Translations under genes and position numbers: made by a program
Shown here: one piece after another, positions 1-13,544 of the stretch
Position numbering within the stretch: position 1 is the stretch's first letter
Layout of the letters: each line of letters begins with the position of its first letter
The notes under the pieces: generated by a model
What the model was told of the DNA's origin: nothing
Databases searched by the model: none
What the model saw: the letters and a program-made list of their open reading frames with translations, nothing else
NCBI GenBank assembly: GCA_026874595.1
Contig: CM049314.1
Span: 56,590,300 to 56,654,299, forward strand
Direction: 5' to 3'
Source of the DNA: Sipunculus nudus
Lineage: Eukaryota; Annelida; Sipuncula; Golfingiida; Sipunculidae
Length of the DNA: 64,000 nucleotides

Positions 1-352
1 TGAAAACGGCACCTCTAAGAGATATCCTAATGAGTACTTTCACAGTGTGATTGTATTTGTGGGATGAAAACGGCACCTGTAAGAGATATCCTTACGAGTA
101 CTTTCATAGTTTGTTTGATTGTGTTTGTAGAAGAGAACGGCACCTGAGGAGACATTCCAATGAGTACCTTCATAGTATGATTGTGTTTGTAAGAAGAAAA
201 GAGTACCTGTAAGAGTTATCCTAATGAGTACTTTCTCAGTGCAATTTTATTTGTAAGAAGAAAACGGCATATGTAGGTGACATTCCAATGAGTACATTTG
301 TAGTGTGTTTGTGTTTGTGGGAAGAAAACGGCACCTGTATGAGACATTCGAA
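1..352. repeat. 64-bp minisatellite, about six units
   Basis: The phrase AAAACGGCACCTGTAAGAG, or a variant, recurs near 3, 67, 133, 197, 261 and 325, giving a period of 64-66 bp. Each unit continues with a conserved ATGAGTACTTTCATAGT-like stretch. The array touches the left edge, so its full length is unknown. Short ORFs over it are repeat translation, not genes. Bases 353-1116 hold nothing I can name. Confidence 0.85.
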
Positions 353-1112
353 TAAAAATACATATTTCCTTGTTTCTTCAAATCTCCAGGGCATTTGTAC
401 AAAGACTTTAGTCCAGTTAAAAATTATTGTGATGTTCGTAAATGATCGGAATGAGTTGTGCAGCTTTAGCTAATAGCTAATGGAACTCTCTGCGAGATAA
501 CACAACTTCTTGCATCTTTAAAATACTCTCTACAATGCTGTAGGTCATGAATACTGTGAAGATAGAACCACGGGAATCAAGTAGACCATATCATTATTTG
601 TTAAGCCCCTCCTCAATTTGACTAACATGAAGAACAGTTTTTTAACGGATTATACTTTTCATGATGTGGATCTTTGGTGTTAAAGTTTATTTCTGCCCTA
701 GTATTGCAATTATACTGTCCAGTATAAGTTATTCCAGCTAACATATAACACTTACCGTAGGATAAAATTTAAAAGCTCCAGTATCTGAATAACTTATGCT
801 TGATCAGCATGATTCTTTTCATGCATATTGATCATTGAATTTTTCATCAGTTCCTGCACACTGTTGGTGCCACCTAGATTTTCCCAATATTTACGAATTT
901 ATTTTTCTATTTTTGAGACATTCAAAGTAGCAGTTGACTGTTAACCAGGCACAAATCGTAACCACTACATCTAGGATCGTCTAACTTGAAATCCTTTGAA
1001 GTCCATGAAAAGTCTCCTTGGAAAAAACTGAAATTAGGTCTCTGTTTCCCATATCCTTCAAGCTAAGGGGCTCAGAAGTACTCCCAATAATAATTAAAGA
1101 TTTGATTCAACA

Positions 1113-1116
<4 letters not shown>

Positions 1117-1153
<37 letters not shown>
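1117..1153. repeat. (TA)n microsatellite
   Basis: Uninterrupted TA dinucleotides. From here to the start of the ligase gene I see only short chance ORFs. Confidence 0.95.
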
Positions 1154-1156
<3 letters not shown>

Positions 1157-1834
1157 CCATCGAAATATTTCTAATTTACAACCCTAAAATGAGATGACAG
1201 TTAATGAACGGCTATGTTACGTTGGTATATGTGCCTCAGACATACCGACATGAAGATGCACAGACACGAATTTCACGGTTTTGCCGTGGTTTTCATCAAC
1301 AACACCAGGCACTCTAGACTACTGTACTTTTTCCCGGGTCCATTTATATGGCCGTATGCGAGGGAAGGGGGAGCAGGGAACCAGCTTAGTGATCATTTTA
1401 ATGCACCAAAAAGTGGTCCCGGTTGCCTTTTGCGTGCCATCACGCTTTGACATACTCGAATCGTATGATAACTTCTTCCTAAACAAGTGTGCATTCACTC
1501 CATTCCATCATTACATGTTACAGTATGCCTTAAAGTAAGAATTTAATACGCACATAAGGAAAAATGCATTTTAGATTTCATATGGTATCAGATTGATAAC
1601 GTGGTAAAAGTGACAGGTATGAAATGTTAGTCAGGTAATATAAGCATGCTGGAACAAAACAGGTTGTGTGCGAATGTTAATTCATTTTATAAATTTGAGG
1701 TCTGCTTTCATAAAAAAAACTGTTGATTAATTAGTGTAATCAATGCCATGTGTTAACATTATATTTACGTGTAAATAGATTTTAAATTCAGCACGTGACC
1801 TCATTACTGATCAAGTCACTATTGATTGATAATG

Positions 1835-1862
1835 TGCAATGTCACATCGATGTGACATTGCA
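1835..1862. promoter_or_regulatory. Perfect 28-bp palindrome upstream of the acyl-CoA ligase
   Basis: Half-site TGCAATGTCACATC is followed directly by its exact reverse complement with no spacer. It ends 47 bp before the first in-frame ATG of the ligase gene (1910). A TATA-like TTATATAC lies between them at about 1891. The two-fold symmetry and position fit a dimeric transcription-factor site, but no factor can be named and chance or a repeat remnant is possible. Confidence 0.45.
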
Positions 1863-1909
1863 TGTGGTCATTTACCATTTAACTACATTCTTATATACAT
1901 CGTAGGCAT

Positions 1910-4900
1910 ATGATCAGCATGACATCGATGCTTACAATACCCAACGACCCGATACATCATTACATCAGAAACGCCTGGGAAGGCAATTTAAGCAAGAAAG
2001 CCATTGTAAGTGAATTCACTTTTCATCGAAATAATTTTTAAAATAATCATACTAAGTTGTATAAAACACGTACTTTGAGTGGAAATTTTTATGAGAAATG
2101 ACCAATGTCACCCGTTAACAGTTACCCCTTTTTGGTTGTCACAATAAGGAGGATGTGACTTTCCAGGTTCTTTTAAAGTCATTTGAATCACCAGGCAGAC
2201 CTCAGGAAATATACATACACGCATTTACCTCCAAATAAACTCAAAGACGAACGTAGGTTAACAAAATAAAATAATAACAAAATAATAGGAATACTTTCAG
2301 GTCACTAGGGGTATGTCAACATCAATGAACGTAATCACACAGTCCTATTTAACAAAGCACATACACAGAGTCCTCAGGGTAGCTGATTCAAATCACGTGA
2401 CTCCGCAATGTTAAGTCCACAGTCCTAGCGTAATCCCTGTGTACACAGTAAACTCCAAATTACTGACTCGCACTTTAGTTCTCCTCTAGCGGTGACCATC
2501 ACCAGTCCATGGATACAAATCAAGTGTTAATCCACAAATGTCCTGTGTTAGAGCCCTCTGTCATTTGCTTTATCCCTCTTAGATGCACTCAGTTATAACT
2601 ATCCGGCTGTCGGATACCGAGTAAACTCTAACCAGCGAATCCCATCACCGTTATATCTCAGCGTCAAAACGAAGTCTCTCGCTTGTTACTGGGAGCTCTC
2701 TAAACGATCCGAATTGCCTGTCAATCGGCAAACATCACTACAGTCTCTTGCAGTACTGCACACAACATTAGTAGACGGCTCCCTCAGACTAGACTGTCCA
2801 TACACTATGACACTACAGCCCCACAAAGCTCACCAAAGAAAAAAAGACCAGTCGGTCGGACTGCTCGCAGCTACATACAGGTAAGACACCACTCTCAAAG
2901 GGGCTACATGCTCTTGTGTCGACAATCGCCCGCTCTCCAGTTTTGTACCAGTTCCTGACGTCACAAGTCCGCCAGAATCCTCCGCCAATCAGCACCACTA
3001 CCTATCTGTTCCGCTGACACAAACATCAAATTGCAGTAGACATGCCCCCAGGTATAATACGTCGGAAAAACTATTCTAGAGAAATCCACAGACAAACATA
3101 GACATGTTGGCGCCAGCTAAACACTGTTCTAAGGAGATCGTCGTACAAGATCGGCTTCTCACAGCTCAAAAAAGGAACATCAAAGGTGATCGCTAATCTC
3201 TCTGATGTCGATATCAAACAAACCACGTGCTACTCCTAACTGATTTTTTCACGCTAATTTAATCTGCAAAACCATTATCTGATCATACTCCCTATATCCA
3301 AATATATACACAAAAAGTCACAGTCCTCTGGTAACACTGGTTCCCTTGGAAAAAGGCTGCCCTAATTAAGTGACAGACCGGGTTGCCTTTGGCTTATAGT
3401 AAAGTAGACATGGTGTAGTTTTTGATGGCGCACACATCGTATCAGCACTCAATTCAGCACCGAGTTTATATAAAGATAAATAAAAATAAAAAAAATAGAG
3501 AATTCAAAACCACCAATAATTAGGGTTCCCAACCTGTTACGCCTTATACCACGTTAAATACACTGGTTGCTCACTAAATAAAACTCTGGTAAACAAGAAC
3601 TCTGGTTAAATAGTCTCTTGACCTCCTAAAGTGGTAATACTGGACCCCAACTGGCATTATGGGCCCCGGCTGGCAATAATTGCCCCTTTCTGGCAGCAAC
3701 TCTCTAGACACTGGTTGGCAGGCACCTTTCTGGACACTGACAGGCGGCAATTATCTCCAACGGGTTGGCTTCTGGACTCTTCAGGCTCCAAAAACTGTAT
3801 GTCCCCACTAAGTATGCAACTCTCTTCCTTCGAGGCTCATTTATATTCATAAGTCTAATACAAAACCTTGGCCTGTTTTTTTTCTATGGTCCATCTATAT
3901 TCATGAGCACGCTCAATACTGAATTCAGCACGCGGTGATCGCTATTGAATTACCCGTTTATCTCACACACCAAAAATACTCTGCCCGGCGACCCTGGTTT
4001 ACTTACAAAACACAAAGATACCACTAACCTGAGAATTCAAAACAAAATTAAACCGAAATACACAATCTATTTTGTGATAAACATGACATAAGTCAAACAT
4101 TAACAATTTGCTTATTTGCCAACAGGTGTATATAGAAGGCGTGGGACATTGCACTTACACATATGGCAATCTACAAGATATGGTATTCCACTTTACACGG
4201 GGCCTCTACGTTCATGGTGTGCGCAACGAAGATGCTGTCTTAATAATGAGTACCAACAACACAGAGTTCCTGGTAACACTTTTGGCATGCTGGCATCTTG
4301 GGGCTACCGTTACAGTTGCAAATATACAATGTAAACCAGGTATTAGATATTTTTGGATTTACTTTTATAAATTGCGTAACAATGTTTCCGACCATGCCAT
4401 ATCGTTTCATGCTCCTACTGTACTGTTACTATAACGTTAATGTTTATTTCTAAGCTTTTCTGGGAAATCTAGTTCTAGTTCCCTAGCTATCATCTTCATA
4501 CCGGTTTCAGTGAGTTAGCTAGCCTTCCTTTCTTAAGTAGAATCCGTTAAGCCATTTTATCGAGACAACAAATGGGTAATTGAGGTCACATCCTTTTCAA
4601 TAATGGACAGCCTTGTATTTTAAGTAGAATAAAAATGAATGAATTTTTTTATCGAAATAAAATAAAGGAAACATGCATATGAGCAGTACAAACCCGTTAC
4701 CATTTTAAAAATAATCATAATGATCGACTTATATTTCAGATGAACTTCGCAGACAGATAGATGATGCAAAGGTTACACATATAGTGGGTCATGAGAATTA
4801 CATAAATACCTGCGAAGAAGCAGCAGAAACTGCTCAGAGTAAAGTCAAGGTGACACTTGGTATCATATGCTATTCTGATGATGCTCAACACATAAAGGCG

Positions 4901-7900
4901 GTAGCAACACGATTTAAAACACACTCAACATATCCTACTTGTCACTTGACAAGACTTTGATAAATTTATTCTGTATTAAAAGCTCTGTTTCACACATACC
5001 ACGAGAGAGCAAAATAGTTACTTTAACACACGCCTTCGAAGGATCTGAAATAATGCTTAACAGATGATAAGAATATTTGCTTCGCATGTTCATATAACTT
5101 TTTTTAAAAACATGCATTTTATTATTCTTTAATTGCATATTATCTGTCTTGAAAGATATTTACATTTCCAATAAGATTCTCCTTCGTGATTGCAGTCTGT
5201 AATTATAATTGGCGACCATGACAGACTCCTAACGTGGGCAACAGTAATCGAACAAGGAAGACGCGTGCTGCCCCAGTTTCAACCTAGGTGTGAGATTAAA
5301 CAGGGACAGGACGTAGCGTTAATCCTGTACACCAGTGGGACCACTGGAGTGCCGAAAGGAGTTATGCTCACCCACCGCAATATTGTTGCAAGTCTTGAGC
5401 AATACAAGTGGGTTATTGTATAATGTAACATTTATTGCAATAATGCCCTATTTATAAAACGATTCATTAAACGCTAGCGACTGACTGACGATGCATCACG
5501 TCGACTGATTACAACATATTTAGAATTTCTATTACACCTATGTTTTGTTTCGTCTGTTATAATCTTTCGCGTATTTTTGTGTTCTCACACGATTAAAATG
5601 CTTACATATACACATACATATGCTAATATTTACCTGTTTCATCTTCAAGAACATGCTGTAATAAGACAAACACAAATTAATGTAGCTGTTTCGGCAAAGG
5701 GAGTTCAGCAGATATGTCTCATTTACAGTCAGGAAAGATTGAAGTAATATTCCAAATCAGTGGATTCATACTTCAGAGTTTTAACTAGAAAAAGAAAATC
5801 ATTTTATTGAAATAGAAATAGAATCATCAATATGCATAAACATTGTCTTTTACGTTTACAAAATAAGGGATAACCGGTTCAATCAGCTCTTTATGGCATG
5901 CACATCAAACAATAACAATGCACATCATAACAATAGGAGCATATGTCTGATCAGCTCATCAGGGCCATATTTATTTTTCAATTCACATCATCAATTAATT
6001 CAGTATTGATTGTTTCGTCTCTTATTCGCATCATGTGCAACTTCAATATCTATCATCAAGATATTTAAACTCGATCATAACAAATGTTATGATTATATAA
6101 AAACTATTCATACACCATACTGACTTTGAAAACGTAATATCATCGATATACGTTGAACACAATTTTTCATTGTCTTCATGCTATATCTCATAGAATTCAA
6201 TAAAAATATATGAACCTAAGATAAGTCGCCTCTTCTTGTAACAGTACACAATTTTATATTTTTCGTCCTTTCTTGTACTTACTCTATACCAATTACTGTT
6301 GTACCAATCTTTCTCACAAATACTTATTTGCTTTTATATATAATTATTGTATCTTGTTGAGTTCGGATGATTTATTTTATTAGACGATCATCTTTCTTTC
6401 ATTGTCAGATTTACCTTGAATTATACAAACAATTATACAATCCAAATTGCCGATCTGCCTATGTTTCATACAAGTGGACTGTATTTTGTGCTGGCAAATA
6501 TTGCATTTGGGAAAACGATCGTGCTTTTACCGAACCTTGATCTTAAAACCTCACTGAAATGCATACAGAATTTCCAGGTATGTTTCCAACCCTCATTCCT
6601 CAGCACAAACTGTGCCGCGTGCTTTCATAACGCATGTTATTTGTATTATATCTCAGCAGTCACTAGTTTTTCATTTTTATGGGTATTTAGGGTCATTCGG
6701 TTAATCCGGTCAGAAGGGTAATATACCTAGGTCCGCTTATTCGACATAAACAACCGTTACCTGTTTAACACCCGACTTAAGCACTTACTTTCAACCTTAA
6801 GGATATGATATAGTCAATTGAAATAAGGCCCATGCTGCCAAATTCAGATTAATATGTCATTATTTATTTGGCATTTTATCATAACAATTTGTGATAATGG
6901 CCTGCTATTGATCTATGTCTCATACATATTACCTGTGCATTTAGGTCGAGATGTGGCAACTAGTGCCCTCTGTTGCCGTTGCGATGCAAAAATCACCAAT
7001 GATTACTCAATACAACTTGTCTTCCCTGAAGAGGATACTTGTTGTTGCCGGGTTTCTTAATCATGAAATCATGCAAGATATAGGTTTACACCTCGAGGGC
7101 ACATCCGTGGTTTTAGGTAATCTAATTCATAGGGATCCGACTAATCATAGTATATTAAACACCAATAATTTAACAAGCTTAAATGTGTTGTATTGATGAC
7201 GGAAATGAAGAATTAAATAATCCTTATGGATTTCCTATTAGTAAACGTTCCCCCAATTTTGATATAATATGCTACTACATCCCTGCAAAGAAGGAGTCAC
7301 GGCACCTCTTTTAAATGAGTACAATGTGACAAAAGACATTTTTTAAGTTGCATCAATTAAGGAGGCACTGATAACCGAGCTTTTAGTTGCACAGCATTTT
7401 AATAGCATGTTATTGTTCAACATGTTAACAGATCGAGTGTTTTTATGTCAGGTAAACAATACAAGTACTTAGCTCTTGGAAAGGCATCAATATCAATTAG
7501 ATTTTTGCGTACAACGAATAACTTCATCCCCGTCATGACACAGGTATTGGATATATGAATATTCAACGTTAGGTAGAATTATTTGATTTTACATGTAATC
7601 TTTTTTACAATATCAAGGTAATTATATTTAATCAATTACACTTTTAAAATTGCGTACCTCTGATACTTTAAAGGCTACGGAATGACTGAAGCTGTTGCCC
7701 CAATTGCTATCATGCCGGAGGGGATTGAAAAGCCGGGTTCTGTGGGTCCGCCTCTGCCAAACACTCGTGTATGCGTAAGTGTATCCTTATTTATAGTTAG
7801 GGCTAGTTAATTTTTTCAGGTTATGTAAATTTTGGAAAATTATTTTGGTAATCTTTAATTTTCCAGTTCCGTTACTTAATACTTTTGAAAATTCAAACGA

Positions 7901-10900
7901 TTTCAGAAATGAAATTATGTTATTTATAAAACTTTTATTATTAGCAAACTTACATATGTTTGTTAAGACCCCGTAGCAGACCTTCTGTAAATGTACAGAT
8001 AATGGACATCAAAACAAAGATACCTAAAGAAACAAACGAATTGGGAGAAGTGTATGTGAGCGGTCCTCAGGTAATGAAGGGCTACTTCAATAAACCAAAA
8101 GAGACTGCGTCAGTACTTAACGAAGAAGGATGGCTAAAAACAGGTAATGAATTGAACATGTTTATACATTGTTAGATAGACAACAGTTGTTTATGTGTAA
8201 TTAAGTAAGGTTTATAAAAGATATGCAACATATATCCAAATATTATTTCTCAAAAGGAACAGCCTGATATGAGTATATAAAATATTAAAAAATGTGTTTT
8301 ACTCAGCTGTTATATTCAATATTAAGTACTAATAAAGAATTTTTCACACATAAGGTGATATTGGCTACTTAGACGAAGATGGGTTTCTTTACATCAAGGG
8401 AAGAGAAAAAGAAATGATAAAATGTTGCGATCAATTGGTAAGTATAAATAAGTTTCCAAGAGTACTAACAAGTAATGGCAAATTATAAAAAGGAGACGTA
8501 AAACAATTACACTGACAAATTTTACAAATCCTCATATGCATGTGGCAGGCCTTTCTATTTGGCCGACGTTTGGGGTCCAGACAGTCGAATGGTAAACCGT
8601 TCGGCACTTTCTGCTGGCGACACGTTTTCGATACAGGCGTGGCTTAGAGAGTGGGATATAGTGGCCGATCCTTAATCGGTGGTTTTTCCCGGAACATGCG
8701 GTTTCCTCCACCATTACAAACTACTGAACTCCAGCGTCTAATGAAGAGTGTCTCGTAGTATTTTTATGACAGGTTATCCAATACATGCAAAATGTGTTAA
8801 GACAGACCTTATTAAATGCCAGATTGGGACTGGCAATAACTGACCATTGGGATTCATTTAACTCTCCCACTATCACAGGGAGCAACCGATTGCGCCCTTC
8901 GCAGATTTGATCAGATTTGTGATCGTATCTGGTTTCTCCATTGAATGATTTTATGCACATTAGGCATGTCGCCTTGTATGGCGATGGGGAACTTAATGTG
9001 TTTGCTAACAAGGATGACAAGAGTAGTTAGTCTGCATTTTATCACGGTGGCTTCTCTCCAAATTTAGTCATGTTAACTCTAGCTGACTGACCTAGCTTAC
9101 CAGCCCAACCTACCCAAGTTCAGTCTTGTCAATAGGCTAGGCTTTCTTATTACCATGGTTGGAATGTCCTTCCTTTTACATACTCGGTACATGGTCGTTC
9201 CATGATGTAGATAACGGAGTGAGGACAGATGGGGTAATGCTATCGGCCACTGCTATAGACAAATGCCCGTCATCTCGGCGTCGATCATCAACACCTCACC
9301 AATCATAACCGTTAAATCTAGAAACTGTAATGAAATATAAAGGCAGGCCCTGGGCCATTCTAGGAAACCCGTGAGCTACGTGTCAAAAACATGATTTTAG
9401 TAGTCCGAGGATCTCACACGGCATAGCTTTTAAACAAAATCTAGAAACTTTTATTATTTCTTATATAAACGTTCTGTTTAAATAAGACCAAAAACAAGTA
9501 AGAGGCAATAACATTCAATTTTGGCATTGTTGAGGGAGCTATTCTGGGCCCGGTTTCGCCGTGTCAACAGTACAGCTTGGGCATGGTCTTCCCAGTCTTT
9601 TTTTTTTTTTTTTGCTTTAGGATGTCATTTGTCACAGGGTTCACGGTTGCTTAACAAATGCTTTGTATCAGATCATAAAGCTGAAATAATATACCATACA
9701 TTTAAATTAGTTTAGATCAAAATAAGACCCACTTATACTGAAATGTGACAAAAACTTTTTAATTTGAATTATTTTGTTAAATATCACTACATTTATTCCA
9801 GTTTGAGTAAAATATTAAACATACACTGTTTTCTCAATAATAAATACATCAATTGTCTTCATGTCAAATCCAGCTATGCCTTAAAGCTCATTTCACATTT
9901 TTCCTTGAATTTAGAGACCGTCATATATCAGTGTCATTAAGCCTTGAAATCTGATACTCCTATCGATCAGTTGGTAAATAAAGGTTCTGTAAAATGTAGT
10001 TACTAGTATCTATTTTTGTGCATTATTGTCTGTAAACAAATAATTCGCATTTGATTATAAACGTTAATAAAGTGCCTCATGAAACAAAGTTTTTCTATAA
10101 AAAAAAAACCCATTCCATTTTTTTTTCAGAATGGCCAGTGCTTCTTGTCACATTTGCCTTAAAAGCTTAAAAAGCTCAATAATTCATATATCGATGGCTA
10201 TGAAGCATGTTTTGCATAACAATAATGGAGAGTTTCATCCGCTCTGCAGACTCGTGAGAGGCACCGGTGTTTTCAAGCGAGCGGTGCTACAGCTAGCTTC
10301 TCTTTTCCAACCTTTGTGCGTCCTGCCCAATGAACACATGATTGTTTTGTGGACAGTTTGTTCTCAGCGATTGTCTAGAAAACATGGCAGAGTTTCATAT
10401 GTTGAACATACGCAAGTGCATACATGATAATATTGTTGTATTCACGAATTCCTGAATGTTCACATCACATCGCCTGTAGTTAACAGTTTCAGGTTAAGCA
10501 ATACATTCCTTAGGAGCACAGTGCACTAACATATGCACAGTACAGAACGCCTACTTCTTCTTCTTCTTGTAATTATTATTAGTTTTATTATTACTATTAT
10601 TATAATTATTATTATACGTTTTTAATTTTTCATAAAGCACATTATCCAAAGAAATATTTGTATGTAGCATATTTAGAATAATCCATAAGTCTCCATACAA
10701 TAAACCTACATAATTATTAACTACACGAAGAATATATGTTTCGTCCGGTCCACAGACAGTTCAATATGACACTTGCAAAAATAAAGTTTTTATTGTAAGG
10801 AAGTGATTGTTACACAACAGACCCAAAATAGTGGACCTCTGGGTAGACTAGTACCAGTCTAACTTCTGACAGATGTTGTAGAAGTTCCGTTGAGAGAGAA

Positions 10901-12844
10901 CACGATGCCGTTTATGATGACCAATAGTGTGGATTGCGAGATGCCGTGGTGGAGAAGCGGCTGCAGCTAGGATGTCAAAACTAATACATCTTAATTACCT
11001 CATCATTCAGCCAAGGATTACATTCATGTACAGAAAAGTGCCGAGAAAAGAGTACATTTCAAACCATACTTGTAATATATACTAAGTGAACTGGATAATG
11101 TGACGACCTATAGAATTATATCGCGCATAGTCCATAAAAACACAAAAAGCAACACGTGTCCACACAGACAAAATGAGAAGCGACATAGTGTAAATAAAAC
11201 ACTTATCGACTGTGAGAGTGTTTAGTGTTTCTGAAATATGAGTACACGTATTTTATTTTGTGAAAAGGTTCTTTAAAGCCCATTTAAAGTTTCTTCTTCA
11301 ATTTATCAACTGTTTACAATGCATGGGACATTAACTGTGCATTCATTGCAAATCAATAGTCGCCACAACCATATTGAAGAATTAAAGTATACAAAAATGA
11401 ATAAGACGGACACACAGATGGAGGTTGCTTTACTTGTCTTCATAAATCAAGCTTTTCTGACGAATACTTTTTTTTACATACATTTGTAACATACGTCCTA
11501 ACATTAAGGATATAAAAAAGGATAAAATGAAAGGATCCTGCAGATTTTACAGGTTTTTTTAAATAAAACGGTTATGCATGACATTAATGACTAAAACGTC
11601 AGGGGAATGCCAGAACTTTGCGCGTGCGCACTCACGATGGTGTTGTTGGAATGTTTCCACCCCGTGTCACAGCTGTGTGGCGGTAAAGGCGGCCTACCTA
11701 AAATGTTAATAATTACCTACCAAACGGAGTAGTAAATACATCTTTAATCGAAAGTTATAACATAAGATAGAATGTTATATAAAACAAACCTTGAACAGCA
11801 CCCCGTTAACACATATGTGGCATACAAATAGGTGGTGCCTACTGAAATAGAGAACCGACTCTTGTGCCATCCTGCGCTTGAAGATGCAGGGGTTGTCGGG
11901 GTACCTAAATCAGATGGTTCAGGTGACAATGCCGCAGCGTTTGTCGTGCTCAAAGAGGAGAAAAGCACTAAGCGAAGACAAATAGAGAAGTTTTATAAAG
12001 GTAAGTAGAAAGCAAACCAATGTTTAAAAATAAACGTCTGGTGTAAATCTGTTTCGACAGCCATTTATCGTTTAACTCTCAATTATATGATGTCAGATAT
12101 ACCAATGTAGGATTTTTCCAACGGATAAACGCTCGACAAATGTAGAATTTTTCCCACAGATTATAGAAAACAGCACAGAATTTTAGGTTTAAATTATCAA
12201 GGTTGCCGAAATATCTGTCCTTGATATATACTGCCAGTCTTATAGTTAAACGTGATAAACAGGGTGCTACAAGGGTCGCGGCAGGCTAATGACCTTTGCC
12301 TTATGTAGATTATCCCTTAGCCCCTTAACACGTCTAAAGGACTAAACCTATTGCAGACCAGACGTGGGCCAGTTGCCCACGTCTGCATCCTTCAAGTGCA
12401 CGCAGAAGAGTGAGGCCTGAACATTTCCGGCCGTAGGCTAGCCAACTTTACAATAGGGGTGGTATTAATGGGTCAGTCCAAATACAGATAGCTGATGGGT
12501 TGTAGGCCTGATGTCTTACACCAGTGCATGACCTGTAAATGATTACACAGCAGTTGTTATTCAGTATTTGACGAAAGCTATGAAAATTTTCTTGAACGAA
12601 ATATAATTTGTAATCATCCTATTTTTTGTTAATTGCATATAATTACGTTGTATTATACTATAAAATATTAATGAAAATACTGTATCATATTATTTCAGAG
12701 ATTTTGTCACAATGGAATCATCTGGAGGGTAAATTATATTTTGTCAGTGATATTCCCAGGACCACTAGTGGAAAAGTAGTGGGACAGATGCTGCGTGATA
12801 TGATTGTGAAAGTGGAACAAGTGAAGAAGACAGAAGCAGTATAA
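1910..12844 (+). CDS. Acyl-CoA ligase / 4-coumarate-CoA-ligase-like protein (ANL superfamily), 11 exons
   Basis: Exons by GT-AG and phase: 1910-2005, 4126-4339, 4740-4849, 5196-5407, 6409-6577, 6945-7116, 7674-7774, 7999-8143, 8355-8437, 11832-12000, 12699-12844. Together they give 1617 nt, or 538 codons plus TAA, the usual length for 4CL/firefly-luciferase-like acyl-CoA synthetases. Family enzymes adenylate a carboxylic acid with ATP and pass it to CoA. Visible motifs are the ATP-binding [11 protein letters not shown] (about 185-195), GYGMTEA (about 325-331), [18 protein letters not shown] and the C-terminal PRTTSGK (about 510-516, with the catalytic Lys). Odd points: the usual Gly after GRxKExIK is replaced (KCCDQLVVPTEIE), and the A4/A5 region reads VAGFLN. 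No C-terminal SKL-type peroxisomal signal (ends KTEAV) and no signal peptide. The start could be Met1, Met4 or Met7. The acceptor of exon 8 is chosen because it alone keeps phase. Substrate cannot be predicted. Confidence 0.9.
2330..4080. other. GC-richer block in ligase intron 1, probable old insertion
   Basis: Base composition differs from the AT-rich flanks and open frames are short and unrelated to the gene. A CAATTCAGCACCG/GAATTCAGCACGCG phrase occurs twice (about 3450 and 3920). It looks like decayed repeat sequence, but I cannot name a family. Confidence 0.35.
3640..3800. repeat. Degenerate short tandem repeat (CTGGCA-type)
   Basis: Phrases such as AACTGGCATTATGGGCCCC, GGCTGGCAATAATTGCCCC and TCTGGCAGCAA recur every 20-25 bp with many mismatches. 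It lies within the GC-richer block of intron 1. Confidence 0.4.
8545..8765 (+). mobile_element. Degenerate SINE, same family as the copy at 20425
   Basis: Shares with 20425-20640 the succession CTGCTGGCGAC, TTCGAT (remnant of a pol III B box), GCGTGG/GCGTGT, AGAGTGGG, GTGG(C)C, GGTTTCCTCCACC-type core and GAAGAGTGTCTCGTAGT-type end. The B box is mutated here, so this is the older copy. It lies in ligase intron 9. Confidence 0.55.
8766..11831. other. Ligase intron 9, remainder
   Basis: A long AT-rich intron with poly-T at about 9599 and TTC/ATT simple repeats at 10551-10617. A 98-codon ORF at 10131-10427 has no recognisable motif and lies inside the intron. No additional ligase exon is needed, since exons 9 and 10 join in phase. 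Confidence 0.5.
12359..12385. other. Perfect 11-bp-stem hairpin in ligase intron 10
   Basis: CAGACGTGGGC and GCCCACGTCTG flank a 5-base loop. The surrounding 12270-12440 is clearly more GC-rich than the rest of the intron. It could be a remnant of a foldback element or a structured intronic RNA element; nothing decides between these. Confidence 0.5.
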
Positions 12845-13130
12845 GACTGGTCAAAAGATGAAAATATTGCTTATAAAATTTTCGTGTATTAATGACAAAC
12901 GTATGAAATATATGTATGTATGTATGGCGATTTTTATCAATGATGCGCTCTAAAACCTGATCAACATAATTCATTGCTTTTTCTACTTGATCATACCCTT
13001 TCTATAGAATTTAATGCTGATACTAGTATTCCCTTTATCATTGTAATTATAAACATATTAACATCATTTATTCTGTAAAGGTGTACACTCTCAGTCAATT
13101 ATTCTACTTAATTTTAACTCTTAACTATCA

Positions 13131-13136
13131 AATAAA
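13131..13136 (+). terminator. Candidate polyadenylation signal of the ligase gene
   Basis: Canonical AATAAA lies 287 nt after the ligase stop codon. It would give a short AT-rich 3' UTR. No cleavage-site evidence is available. Confidence 0.4.
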
Positions 13137-13544
13137 ATGGACTAAGGTATGAGATGATTCACGGGGTGCAGGTATGCAATGCAAAGCAATCCTACTAGTC
13201 TATCCTCCTACTTCAATATTCAGTCTGGTTATATGAAAAACATTTAAATAAAATAATATGTTTGCTTCTTGGAGACGATTATCGTTATTGACAATATATG
13301 CTTCCAGAGTCCCTAGCAGCCTCTGTTTTAATAACAGTTTAAACATATCAAATGTAATCTTACATTTCAGTCTGAAATTCGTCAAAATAAATGTTATATT
13401 GGTATTAAAACAAAATAAAGTTTTATCGAAATGTATGGTTTTATATCGCAAATTCTAAATGAAAGAAAGATATTTTCTACAAACAGAAAATTATGCTCGT
13501 AACTGAATGTTGTTTATTGATTGAATGAGAATATTACGGAATAT

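Noticed and set aside
10131-10427. 98-codon ORF in ligase intron 9
   Set aside because: No recognisable motif, no splice logic linking it to the gene; flanking ligase exons join in phase without it.
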